From Hypericum androsaemum (lineage: Eukaryota; Streptophyta; Magnoliopsida; Malpighiales; Hypericaceae), in contig OZ023186.1 in the NCBI GenBank assembly GCA_963995505.1, positions 18,049,570 through 18,113,569 of the forward strand: 64,000 nt of DNA, given 5' to 3'. The first letter of the stretch is position 1, and each line of letters starts with the position of its first letter. The notes under the pieces were generated by a model that saw only the letters and a program-made list of their open reading frames with translations, had not been told where the DNA came from and searched no databases. Made by a program: the position numbers and the translations under genes. Below are positions 32,593-44,300 of the stretch, piece after piece.

Positions 32593-33720
32593 TTTGAAGG
32601 TGGAAGGTGGTGGAGGTTGGCTCCCGCATTGCTTTGACAATGGCAACCCGCACAACGCGGGGTTCCCCGAGTATGAATCATTCTGGAATACATCGAACTG
32701 GTCCCCATGTGGTATGGATCCCGCGAGATGGTTATGAGATACATTGAACAAGGAGAGGAAAGTGAGGCATGGAAGCACGGAAAGGATCTCCCCGGAGAGA
32801 TTGTTCAACGACAAGTCTAGGGATTCCAGAACGGACAGATTCGCCAATGAAGATGGTATTGGTCCGGTGAGGATATTTCTAGAGAGATTGAGCAGACGGA
32901 GGCCATTCAGATTGCCAATGCCAATAGGAATAGTCCCTTGGAATCTTCTGTTTCCTGACAAGTCCATGGCAACAAGACTTTCTAGGATCTTCTGGTACGT
33001 TGTCTCTATGCCTTTGTTGGTTATGATCATCTGAAGCAGGTAATTAGACCCAACGTCACCAGCAGATCCGACGTAAGAGATGTCATACAATCCCATGTAT
33101 GTTGTTCCATTGTCCGCCTTGATTTTCATAGCATTCCAACTAATTGGGAAGATCCAAAGACGACATTCGCGTCAACTTAGAAACGAAATTAGGAACGAGC
33201 CCTGTCAATTGACACGAATGAAGGACTAAGTAACTAAGTTGGGTAAGATTAGAGAGATATCACCTGGTAAGCTCACACCAGCAGGGCCTAGAGCAGTGAG
33301 TTTGGTTCGCGTACCAAGCCATGACAGGGAAGAAGGGTTGGTTCCTTCAAATTGGTTGAAGGAAAGATTTAAGACAGTGAGTTGGGTGAGATTTTGAAGC
33401 GAAGTTGGAAGTTGTCCCGAAAAGCTACAGATCCAAATGCTGAAAAAATTCAGTGATTGAAGGTTTCCAATGGACGGTGGTAGCAATCCACTAAACATTG
33501 TGTGATCAAGTCGTAAATATTCAATTTGGCTGCTAGAGTTGAACTGAGGTAAGAATCCAACAAGATTCCAATTGTCAGATAGGTCAACATGTTTTAGGTT
33601 GTCCAGATTGAAGACTTCGGTCGGAAACCGACCATGAAGTCCACAACCTGGAAGTACAAGAGAAGCCGGATAATATAGAGTAGGAAAGGTTGAGGTGTGT
33701 AAGTGCTCTGTTAATTCAAC
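32377..33720 (-). pseudogene. Receptor-like protein (LRR-RLP), C-terminal remnant
   Basis: Minus strand. LRRs are readable from about 33700 (LKHVDLSDNW, then IGNLQSLNFFSIWICSFSGQ and LTQLTVLNLSFNQFEG) to 33150. Around 33145 a TAG interrupts, and several LRRs typical of the family are missing. The frame resumes (33129-32377) with the island-after region, LRRs (SLVAMDLSGN, LRLLNLSRNILTGPIP), the conserved end FNVSHNHLAGSIP and NPALCGLPLSKQCG, an acidic juxtamembrane region, a transmembrane segment (VAIGYASGFPLGMGLGYLVY) and a short basic tail. A run of 12 Asp comes from a (GAT)n expansion. The N-terminal half is absent, so this gene and the fragment at 24711-25211 are remnants of two tandem copies. 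Confidence 0.87.
32557..32592. repeat. (ATC)12 microsatellite coding for poly-Asp
   Basis: Twelve perfect repeats, read on the minus strand as GAT codons in the juxtamembrane acidic region of the RLP remnant. Confidence 0.92.
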
Positions 33721-34146
33721 CTATACCATTCCAGCTTTTATATGAACTTTTAAATGGAAAAATATGGAAGACATTATTAGGAGAACCGTCTCTAAAAATA
33801 TGACCCACTTAAAAAGTAAAACATTTGGATGATCCATCATCCTGTACAAGCGAATGAATGTATCCTTGTGCATTTGGTTGGATTGGATGATTGTAACAAA
33901 GAAATGAACCATCTGCATCTTACAACAGATTTTATGAATACAAATGTACAGTTTGGGAAAGTCAAATCTCTAAACTTCAACAATTTCGTTTCCAATATTG
34001 TATGAACATTGTAATCTTTTCTACAAGTGTGCCAATGTCAGCCGCCAAAGAATCACAATGTCTCAACCGGAGCAAAAAATTATAGCTTTTGCTTTGGTTC
34101 CCTATGGCTTCTTCGCCTGCAAATTCGTAACCAACGAACAATCACA
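33721..34146. other. Spacer between the RLP remnant and the Rab-GAP terminal region
   Basis: No supported gene. LRR homology stops at about 33720, so an RLP truncation point lies here. Confidence 0.35.
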
Positions 34147-34280
34147 CGATATTGTAGATCTCTCAGACAAACAGCTAAAGTGTCAGACAGTAGGTTGAAG
34201 GATGGCAAGTGCAAATCACTGATCATATTTTCTCAGTCTGACGATGGGACCAAGTTCTGGAAAGCTCAAATAAAACCAGG

Positions 34281-37200
34281 TCAAGAAGAGAAATGTACCT
34301 TCTTTAGATACTTCTTTTGAAGTTTCATCGCGCCCGTACACGCCTTTTTGGCATCTAAATTTCCAGTCATGTCGTTCAGTATCTGAAAAGGGTCCCATAT
34401 AAAAGGGCAATGAGAGAAATTCAACGTGAAAATACTTGGACAACTTGCAAGAACGGTGTTCGGCTCGTGAGTTTTTCCTTGTCTAATGGGAAGGATGAAC
34501 TTGTATGGTCTGTTACTTCCTTACTTCAAGCATCTGAAAGACGGTATACGGAGTCTACGCATTAAGTTTACCTTAACAACGTCATCGATGCCCCTCGCTT
34601 CCGTTAAGAGCTTTGCACTCTTATCTTTCAAGACGCTGGCAACTAAGAAAACCGAGATGGGCAGAGGAGCTTCTGCATTGGCTCCCCCACTCTTCATATT
34701 CTCTCTCTCATACTTCCCGTAGTGGCGTATGGATTTGAGTCTTCCTCTAGATCCTTCGGCCTTTTCGTTCGCGTATGCTGGCTCTTCGTATAATTCAAAC
34801 AAATCGGGGTCGTACTCCAGGGCCCACATCATCTGTTTACAATTATAAGATGATGAAAAAGAAGGATTCAGGTGGTAATGTATCGTGTGCAATACCAAAC
34901 AGATAAATCAGTGAGCAGAATGATACCTCCCAAAGGTAAAGCGAGTCACCGAAAGAGAATTCCCGACGAAACAGCACCATGAGCATACGAAAAGCAAATA
35001 TATAGTCCCCTCCACCAAGAGCATCTGCACCCAAATCAAAGACCGGTTTCTTATCGACCTTACAATTTGGAAAAAACCACAAGCTCCAAAATAAACAGAC
35101 ACATAAAAGATAAAATTTCGCCATCATTCAACTCGAATATAAAAGGAACTATGTACCAGGAAGGGAATGTCTAATATGCCTAAAAGGCTGTTAAAATATA
35201 AAAACAAAGAGGAAAATGTGAAGTAAAGAATAATACCTAAATGTTGATGAAGTTTTGGATCAATAACTCGAGTGACTGCGGCCAAATTACCGAGTTGAAT
35301 TTCAACCCCAACAGACCTCTCAGTGCATCTGAAATTTCCTCTCTTTAAAAAATGCAACAAAAAATAAAGTATAAGCAACTGACTCATGTTGAGAAACAAA
35401 AACATTCTTCGAAGATTAGCAGAAACAAAAACAATAGCAACCCGAGTTTCCTGAGAGGAATCTATCAGTAAAAAAACAAGTATCGGAATCAAACCATGGG
35501 AATTAGTGGAGATAGCAGTAATATGTCACTGATAAGATTGTCCAAAAGAGGAAGTGGCTACATTAAGAACAGTTCATTGAACTAAATCCACCACACATCA
35601 GTATAGAAATTCGAGCAGAAAGGGTGAGAAAGCATACCAATCTACGCATCAAACGTTCAAAGCACCAGAATGCATCAGCCTCATCGTCAAAAAGCATTAT
35701 CATGGGTGAGCAGAGGTCACTCATTCCTAGTAAGGAATAACATAGAAACGGAGATCTAGAAAAAATCAGTCCTTGAAAATTTTCAATATTAGGACAATAA
35801 GAAACAAATGGAAGTTCATTCCATAACCAACCTTGACAGTAGCCAACATCCATATCAATCCAGGAATAAACGGCTAGAATATCCCACAGTTTTGACAAGT
35901 TTTCTTGCTTCTCGTAGAACACCAATGTCCTGTCAGTACGAACGACATCGAGACCTGACATATTAAGCAGAAAGAGCCGAAATCAATCAAGAGCAAGGAG
36001 CAAGAAATTTAGTATACAGGAAACTAATTGTGGAAAGCAAGACTCCAGAGCTACACAAGTTTAGGAATCAGATTTTGTGCAAAAGTGTGTATGTCTTTCA
36101 AGCAGTCCACCTAAAGAAGAATGTGGATCGGAGGATGACGAGCTTAAGCAATAAAGAGGTGACAGCAAATGGCTGTCATCACAATGTACACAAAGATGTT
36201 AGAAGGAAAGGGATGGACAAACCGACAAAGGACAGGGGGTTCGACTGACCTATTTGATGCAGGGTAAGCATCCACTGGATGATCTTCTTATCCAAAGGAC
36301 CACGGCTAAGCAGCTCTTTTATCATCTCCGAACAGGAAGCATTAACAGCTACCTGATTTACACCACCATTATCGGATGAATCAATCGCATCCTGAGGAGC
36401 TGGTGCTCTGCCATTTTGCAAGACTACTAATGGATCATTTATAGGCTGACCATCTTCAGTGATTATAGGAGCTGTAATAAACCTCCCACTTCCGACAATG
36501 GGAAATATATCTCGGCATTCTTCTTTCCACATGGCATATTGAGTACTACATTTTGGAGTTAAAGAATGACTTGTAAGTGCACCGTAATGGCTAAAAGGAA
36601 AAATGCATAAAATTGTACAAATTACAGTATCTGAAGCTTTGGATACCTTCTACGCTGCCGTAACTGTTCTCGTTCTTCGAATGTGCTCTTTGGGTCATAA
36701 CAAGCAAGTAAAAACTCCCAAACTTCACCTCTTATTGATGGATGAATACCCTAAATTCAGAGAGAGAGAGAGAGAGAGAGATATTACTAATACAAGAAAA
36801 TCATTGAGACAAGTGATCCATCGAAGAACTCAAACAACTTAGCAGATTTTCTTCTGAAAATTGCACTTACCCCACGATAGATTCGAGATAGAGTCTTCCC
36901 AATATCCAGGGTCCCATCTGGAGAAAAAGCAGCCTGCCATTTTCTTGCGCTAAGTGTTTTACCTGCCTTCAGGATTAAGTCATTACAAGTTCTCAGCAAT
37001 GACAGGAATAAACAATGTTCAAACAGGGCAAGAGCTGGCAAATAACCGAGTATGTTACAACAGGCCAGGCTGTTGAATCTATATTTAACAAGGCGAAAAC
37101 AACCAGCACTGGTTGGTTCCTCGAGAGACTAAAGCAAGAACATTCAAGCTAAAAGAAAAAAAGATGCATTTCCCACCAGAGGTGGTAACATAAACCGAGC

Positions 37201-37781
37201 AAGAATCAAACACATGTCCAATACAGAAACGATTGTAGGAACACCCCACTAAATATACATTCCAAACATCTGCATTCTGCTCAGGCATCATTCGCTACGA
37301 CGCAGAATCTCGACACAAATTGCAACAAACTCCACCAATGACAATGACAGATGCACCTCATCTTAAATCGTCCAGAATTCATTGGTTACATCGAGACTCT
37401 CTAAAGCAAGAACATTCATGCTAAAAGATTACAAAATCGATTGCAGCAACAGCTAGCTAGCCAGACACATTTCAAACATCTGCAAAGAAAACATCCAATT
37501 GCCGCGATTTCCACAGACGAACAACACATCAATCAGAATTCCGATCCGAATTCAACAAACGGGCTCACCTAGAAACATCAAAGAACCAAGCAATTTCCGC
37601 AAGAAAATCAAATGGGCACCCTCCCTCCCAAGCTCCTCAAAACACACCAAACCAACCAACCCAAAAAAAAAAAAGCAGCACAAACCTTGATCTTGAATCT
37701 GGTCTTTGGAACATCCGTACACTCAGACCGGACCAAGTAGTAAGAATCGGTGGGTTGCCCCGGATTGCCGTAGCTCCACAT
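34281..37781 (-). CDS. TBC/Rab-GAP domain protein (Ypt/Rab GTPase activator)
   Basis: TBC proteins accelerate GTP hydrolysis by Rab GTPases and so end membrane-traffic steps. Ten coding exons on the minus strand: 37686-37781, 36871-36966, 36647-36750, 36250-36545, 35832-35954, 35638-35726, 35237-35342, 34927-35024, 34572-34832 and 34299-34382, all in phase, about 451 residues; reading on past the last donor ends at TGA 34281-34283 (456 residues), while splicing to a further short exon is also possible. The arginine finger is in SIRGEVWEFLLACYDP, the glutamine finger in DMDVGYCQGMSDL, and ADAFWCFERLMRRLRGNF and FSFGDSLYLWEMMWALEYDP follow. The C-terminus (GAMKLQKKYLKK) is basic. The last exon has a second copy at 23979-24298. 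The start (MWSYGNPGQPTDSYY) is the first ATG and fits relatives. Confidence 0.93.
36763..36782. repeat. (GA)n microsatellite in a Rab-GAP intron
   Basis: About 20 bases of AG alternation in the 120-base intron between exons 2 and 3. Confidence 0.85.
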
Positions 37782-40296
37782 TTTACAAAGATGGACAAAA
37801 TTCCCAGAACACAAAAACCAGGGGGACAAAAATAAAAATCAAATCTTTAACCTCTTAGAGACTCCAAATTATACAAACAGAAGAAGGGTTCAAAGCTGGG
37901 TAGGAAGGAGAAGGGGGACGAAGCTCCATATTAAAAAAAAAACCCAAACCAAAGGGTGGGCGACAAGTTCAACGCAAGGTGACAAATGGGTCAACGAAAG
38001 TTTGCCTCCTTTATTTTACAGTTTTGTGTTCTTGGTTTCTCCTCATTTTTTTTATATTTCTATCCAAAAAAAAGCTATTGGTTTTTTCTCCGTTTTCTTT
38101 TGCTGATGAGGTCTTCGTCGTGGCGACAACGTTATTATTTTTGTGGGGTGGGTTAGTTGGTTCATGGTTGTCAATGGTGGAGTTTCGGTTGGTGGAAATT
38201 TTTGGATCTTTGTCCGAATATTTGGAGAGAGAGAAAAAAGGACCTTTGCCTTTTATTTACCATCTCACACCCTAGGGCTTAGATTAGAATTAGAAAAATT
38301 GTATATATTATAAAGTTCTTCGATTTATTTTTTTGTTTAGTACGGTAAATAGTTATCAGACAATGATAGACCAAGTCTTTATGTAGAAATATCCCTAAAA
38401 AAAAGTCTTTACAGAAAGATTGTCGATGAAGATGTGTTTAGACAATCATAGACTAAGTCCTATATTTTTTGGTAAGTAGGTAATATTTTATTCATTATAT
38501 GTACACGTATGTGTTGGTAAAGACTTTGCAGGACTCCTATACAGAGAGATTGTCAATGAAGATGTGTTTGCAAGGTTGAAAAGAACTGAATACAATATAA
38601 ACTTGAAATGATGAATTGCTGATATTTTTCAAGGGATTTTTGTCATAATAATGATTTTTATACTTGTAAGATTATGACTCAAGATATCTTTAATCAACTC
38701 TTATTTATTGTAATGAATATATTTTTTCCTGTCTAGGTTACTTAAACTGAACTTATTTGGATTTGAGCCAAATTGATCAAATTTTTTGTACACATTCAAC
38801 TTGGTCTGGGCTTAAGTTCTTCAGCGGACCAAACATATGGGCCGGACTCTGTTCTTAGCAGGCTCATAATGTTGGACCAATATTGTGATTGGACCTTTTC
38901 TTTCCAGTTATGAGCAGTCGATCTCTTTAGTCTTCACTACTATGGTTTTTTTTTCTTTATAAGAAAATTTAGACGGGTTAGCATAAATCCCAGAGTTCTA
39001 GACGGTATTGGGTTTTCTTTTCTTCCCAAACAAAGTTTTGCCATTTTTGCAAGGGATGAAAATTGACCCACCGACCTTTGAAAAACAAGACAGGACCCGT
39101 TACCATCCTACTCACTTTGTATTAGTTTTGGTTTAATATTGCAAATCCATGCATATGATTACCCATAACCTTTGGGTGTGTCCTTATTTTTACTCCATTA
39201 GGAGAGGCAATGGGTGAAATCCAGATTCATATCCATTATTTTGAAAGTAGCAAATTTAAAGTATCATAGCTTTGTTTTAAGATCTAAATTTATATGTGCA
39301 TGAACTCGACAAAAATTTTCTCATGGATCTTTGATTTTTAAATCTGTTTCGAGAACCAGCTTCAGTTTTAGATCTGATGAATGCATTAACGGTTAAAATA
39401 CTCAAATTCACTATATTCATTGATGTGGATTTTTTCCCTTCCTAGACTCCATAGGGGTGAGCATTCGAATAATCTGAATTTTAATTATTTAATTTTCTCA
39501 TTATCCGATATTATCCGAATTTAATATTTTATTATCCGAATCTAAATTTGAATAATAAATTATCCGAGATATGATATCTAATTTTTTTTGGATACAGATA
39601 CGGAAATCCGAATTATCCGATTTGTGAGAATAAAGCCTAAATCGTACTCGTTGTTGGGATTCTCTTGACAGAGGGGTAAGACTTGCAGGAAATAAAAAGA
39701 AGACTTCGAAAAAATTAGAACAATCAAGTTGGAAAGATTTTTAAAAGAGGATAAAAATCTCCTAATAAATATTTAGTGTTACTGTGTTCTCAAAAAATAA
39801 ACTCGACATTTCTTAATTAAATTAGAATAATTTCTTCAGAAGACAAAACCAAATGCATAAATACAACGAAAAGCTCAAAAGCTGCAAAGCATAAGAACAA
39901 CAACAAAACCGGATTATTAATTGTCGAGGACTCTGGATCATGAGTTGTCAGAATAGCCCAAAGCAGAAGCCATGAATATTCTTGATAATGGTCAAAGAAA
40001 AGTATTAACTGGGAACCAAGTAACATACACCATTCTATTCTAAAACATACAAAGAACCAATTAACCATTTAAAAAAAAAACTGAACATATGCTTTGCACT
40101 GGTGCCTAAGAAATCCAATGGAAAGAAAGAATATGGAAAAAAAAAACAAGTAAAGTTTGAGTCCAAGTTGCCCATAAAAACCCCATCAACATTGCACCAT
40201 TTCACACACCAAATCTTTTTTCTTCCTCCAAAGCTGATAGGCCTCAGTCATTGGAAGGAGATTTTAATCCCATTTTTTTGCTTGTGTATTTTCCCA
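37782..40296. other. Intergenic region between divergent Rab-GAP and ENODL genes
   Basis: About 2.5 kb. The first 200 bases are Rab-GAP 5' UTR and promoter (minus strand). Near 38380-38590 short segments such as 'gtc(g/a)atgaagatgtgttt' recur, and 39470-39630 is a degenerate ATTATCCGAA simple repeat. No further gene is supported. Confidence 0.4.
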
Positions 40297-40975
40297 ATGG
40301 CTAAGGTTGGTTTAAGATCAAATTTCAAAGGCAATGGCTGTCACTTTTTGATGGGATTGGTCTGTGTGATGCTTTTGGTGCAAATGGGAAGTGCAAGGCA
40401 GTTCACAGTTGGAGATTCTAAGGGATGGGATGTGCCTGAGAATGCCAAAACAAATAGCTACAATCAGTGGGCGGAAAGCAACAGGTTCCAGATTGGAGAC
40501 TCTCTACGTAAGTTTTTACCACTCGAGTCAGACCTCGCTCGAAACTCAAAACTCGAACCTTACTTTTTACTAATGTGTATAACATGTTTCAGTGTTCAAG
40601 TATGATTCATCACAAGACTCAGTGCTCCTTGTGACGAAGGAGAATTACGACAGCTGCAACACTGACTCGCCCGTTAGCTCGGTCAAGGACGTGTTCACCT
40701 TCAACCATTCGGGACCGTTCTACTTCATCAGCGGGAACAAGGGCAACTGCCAGAAGAACGAGAAGTTGGTGGTCATTGTCTTGGCTGACAGAACCAACAC
40801 GACCGCAGCTGCTCCTCCTACTCCGGCGGACTCTCCTCCTGACACGACGGTTGAGCCCAGTCCGATGCCGCCTCCCAGTGATCACAACAAGAATGCAGCC
40901 TCCCCATCCGTCACCGGCTTCATCAGCTACGTTGGTGCATTGCTCTTTGCTTCCTCTATTGTTTTGGTGCTTTAA
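40297..40975 (+). CDS. Early nodulin-like protein (phytocyanin-like, GPI-anchored)
   Basis: ENODLs are plasma-membrane arabinogalactan-type proteins with a plastocyanin-like domain that usually no longer binds copper; they work at the cell surface. Exons 40297-40507 and 40593-40975 give 197 residues. A signal peptide (to about residue 33, ...VQMGSA) precedes the phytocyanin domain beginning RQFTVGDSKGWDVPE, with NQWAESNRFQIGDSLLFKY across the intron, Cys in NYDSCNT and GNCQKNEKL for the disulfide, and FYFISGNKGNC. The type-1 copper His residues are replaced, as in ENODLs. A Pro/Ser/Thr-rich linker (TPADSPPDTTVEPSPMPPP) and hydrophobic tail ending SSIVLVL suit GPI anchoring. The in-frame start at 40297 is chosen because the upstream extension lacks a signal peptide. 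Confidence 0.95.
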
Positions 40976-41351
40976 GCATTTGAGGGAATGTTCCTCTCTT
41001 GTTTTGGTTTCGGGTGAGGAAAATAAGAGGGATTGTTCGTTCTTTGGTTCGCAATCCCTCATTGTAACGAAGATCTTGTTTTAGTGAAAGAATAAAACCT
41101 TAATTTGTTTGTACTTCTCAAGCCTAGTCTAACCTCAGTATTTTTTTGTCGAACTTAGACCGACTAATTCTGAGGTTCGAGCCTAGCCTCAGTTTAGGTA
41201 AGAGAAAAGCAACAGCTGCGCAACAAAATGGTCCCTCTCTCATCCTTTGCGTTGTTATAAACAAAGAAATGCGTAATAATAAAAAAACTTCCTAACAAGT
41301 CATACGTTAACGGTTCAACGTTGGTATACAACTAACAATAATAATGTCCTA
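40976..41351. other. Convergent 3' UTRs of ENODL and the PDIL5-4-like gene
   Basis: The two genes point toward each other here. AATAAAA near 41091 is a plausible ENODL poly(A) signal. No other gene is seen. Confidence 0.45.
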
Positions 41352-44300
41352 TCAAAAGTTCTTGCCTAGTTCCACCTTCTTCATCAGTCTGATGGTGTTG
41401 TGCAAGATCGAATCCATTATCCCGGCAACCTGCACGCGAAATCGGAAACAAGAGTGTCATGATTCCATCAGAAGCAAATACATTTGAAAATCTTTCCAGT
41501 TGCATAACCACTGACCGTGAAAATACCGCCAATTATAGCACAGACGTTGGTGATGAAATGAGAAAAAGACTTCTGATTCTCAGTGATTAGAACCTGAAAT
41601 CGGAATCAGCAAGAGTTAATCCTACGCCCGATAAATCAAGGGAGGCAATCAGATATTGAACACTTCATCAGCAAAGGTATGGGGTTTGGGTGTATGAAAG
41701 AAACCTGCATGGGTGAGAGCTCAAAACGGAATTTTGCAACGGGTATGTAGATGCTCTCCACCAAGCTACTATGGGCTGTATACTCGTACTCCTCCAACAA
41801 CTTCCTCCCGCGAGAATTGACAACCTCAGTTTTAACTACCTGAAGATAATGCTCTATCTGCAACGACGGGGATTCCACGCTTAGGTATACAGAACGATAA
41901 AAGCTGAACAAAGCTAATATAATTTAGATTTCTCAATGTGATTATTAGACCAAAACTTGGCTTGAATAAAATGCTTATAGAGATTCAAAATCTGCAACAA
42001 CAAAAATGGCACCATCAACTATGATGGATAATGCTAGCACAAGCTGACCCAACTACCATTACCTCGCAATAATGCTTATGATAATCATGCACAAAACATT
42101 TCGGAAAGCAACTGACATAAGAGAATATAGAGGTAGGTGCAAATGGCACTTACAGTAACATTTTGACCTACTTCATGGTGATTAATGAATTCCCGACCAC
42201 TTAACCTGTCGTGACTTCGACCAAGCTCCGGTATCAATCGCTTTGCTTCTCTAAATGCAGAGATATCCAAATTCCTACCGAATGAAAAATGGGAAATTAC
42301 ATGGGACATATTCATTTGGGTGGGATCAAATGAATGGGATCTTGAACGAGCTGAGACAATGAGGTCGCCTGGAACCTGCAAAATCAACCAAACCAGTTCA
42401 GACTTTGCAATACGAAATCTTCTTCAATTATGATGCAAATTTGTTTCAAAGTGGAACTGAAGCAACCTTCTTTACTCTCACAAATCCTTCGATTCTACAA
42501 CCTCCTGTTGAAGGAGCTGGATGTTTAACCTTTGCAGTAGCGTTATTAGATTTATCTTCTAATGCTAATTTCTGAGATTCCAATTGAATAGGTGCCACCA
42601 GCTCTTCCATTGTCTGTAAGCATAAATCATCTTCATGGGTCAAACATCAATTGGTAGATCAAGATACATATTGCATAGTTTGTGAGCTGTCAAAAACTGC
42701 AAGTTGTATGAGCAAAATCAAATGTACCTTAACTAGGGTGTCTGTATCACGATCTCCATAATAAGATTCATGTTCATGATGTCCATGATCATCCCTGTTA
42801 AGGTGGAAAAGGGCGGGCCAGCCCACGAAAAAAATTAAGATTCAGAAAATGGTTGGTGCACGGCACCAATCAGAAGAAGGAAATGAAAATTGTACGTCGG
42901 CTAAAGAATAAGGATTTACAAACAGAAAGCATAACATGTTAAGATGGGTCAAATTTGCTGTTCGTACAAGGTTTCCACAGACATCAATAAAGTTCATGCC
43001 AAGAGAGTAAAGAAGTAGCCATTAGGTGGAAAGTACACATAAAATGGGAAGGACAAACGTGGCTAACCAAAGAGGTAAACAGAACAGAGGAGAAGCTTTA
43101 CTCACTTGAGATCACTTCCTTTACGGAAAATGCGAATGGAGGGATAACCTTGTATGTGATGCCTGAAAGTTTAGGATAAAATATCTTAAAATGAATAGGG
43201 AAAACAGCACCTTATAATTCACAATCTAAACAGTGGGGAAGTCAGGAAGAATGAAAAACACTGGAAATGAGACCAGAAGCATAAATTGCCACGTAAATAA
43301 GCAGGACCGAAGCATATAGCATTGTAAGAGTGTTAAAGTTACAAAAGCACAAGATTTACAGAACTTGATCAAAAAAGTACCTCCTACACAAATCAGCTTC
43401 TGCAGTGCAATCAACCTTCGCCAAAAGAATGCGCCCATCCATTTCTGGATCATACCTGACGTAAGATACTATGATGAGATCTTGGAGAGCAGCATGAAAA
43501 CAAATTATTAAGCATAACAGCTAACATGACTGGATAAGTTGTCTCATCGCATGATTCCAAGGATACAGGACACTGCACTGCAAAAGCAATTACCTTTGCC
43601 TTATTATTTTTGCAGCTTTCTCCCAAGACGGTTTCTGCAAGGATAAAAAAGCATGGTTGTTAGATGAGAAGGTTGATATTGACCGTAATAAAGGTGGCAT
43701 AGCTGCTGTATGAGACTTTGAATTTACCAGCGCGCTCTACTATTTGCAATTATTTCACTCATATATTCAACAAAAGGACTGTGGACGAGGTTCCAATTAA
43801 GCAGATTTAAGGTCCAGAACTAAGAATGAATAACCTAAATTTACTAATAAGTCCTATGACTTGCAGAACCTAGATGAAGAAAATTGTAATATTCGTTCCT
43901 GAGGAAGAAATTTTAATTGACTTCTTATTAGTTACCAATTTAAATTTTATGATTAAACTTCCAGTATGGGTTTCGCTCCTGATGACCACAAATGCATAAA
44001 CAGTGTATCATGCCAAAGTTCCCATGCCAAATAACAGTCCGATGGCAAGTAAAAGTTACCAGACGATTACTCCAAAGGCACCAATCAACGTAGAAGTTGA
44101 CAACCAAAATGGGATGCCTGAAGGGAGAAGCACTTAATATAAGTAATTGCCACATTACAGCAAAAAATAACAGAAAAATCTTAATAGCAGTTAGGTAGTA
44201 CAAGCACAATGCCGTTGAGCAAATTAAGGCCGAGTTTACTCACTGTTGTGAATACTGATCAAAAGTTTGTGCATTGAGAACTACAGCACCCTCCTCATCA

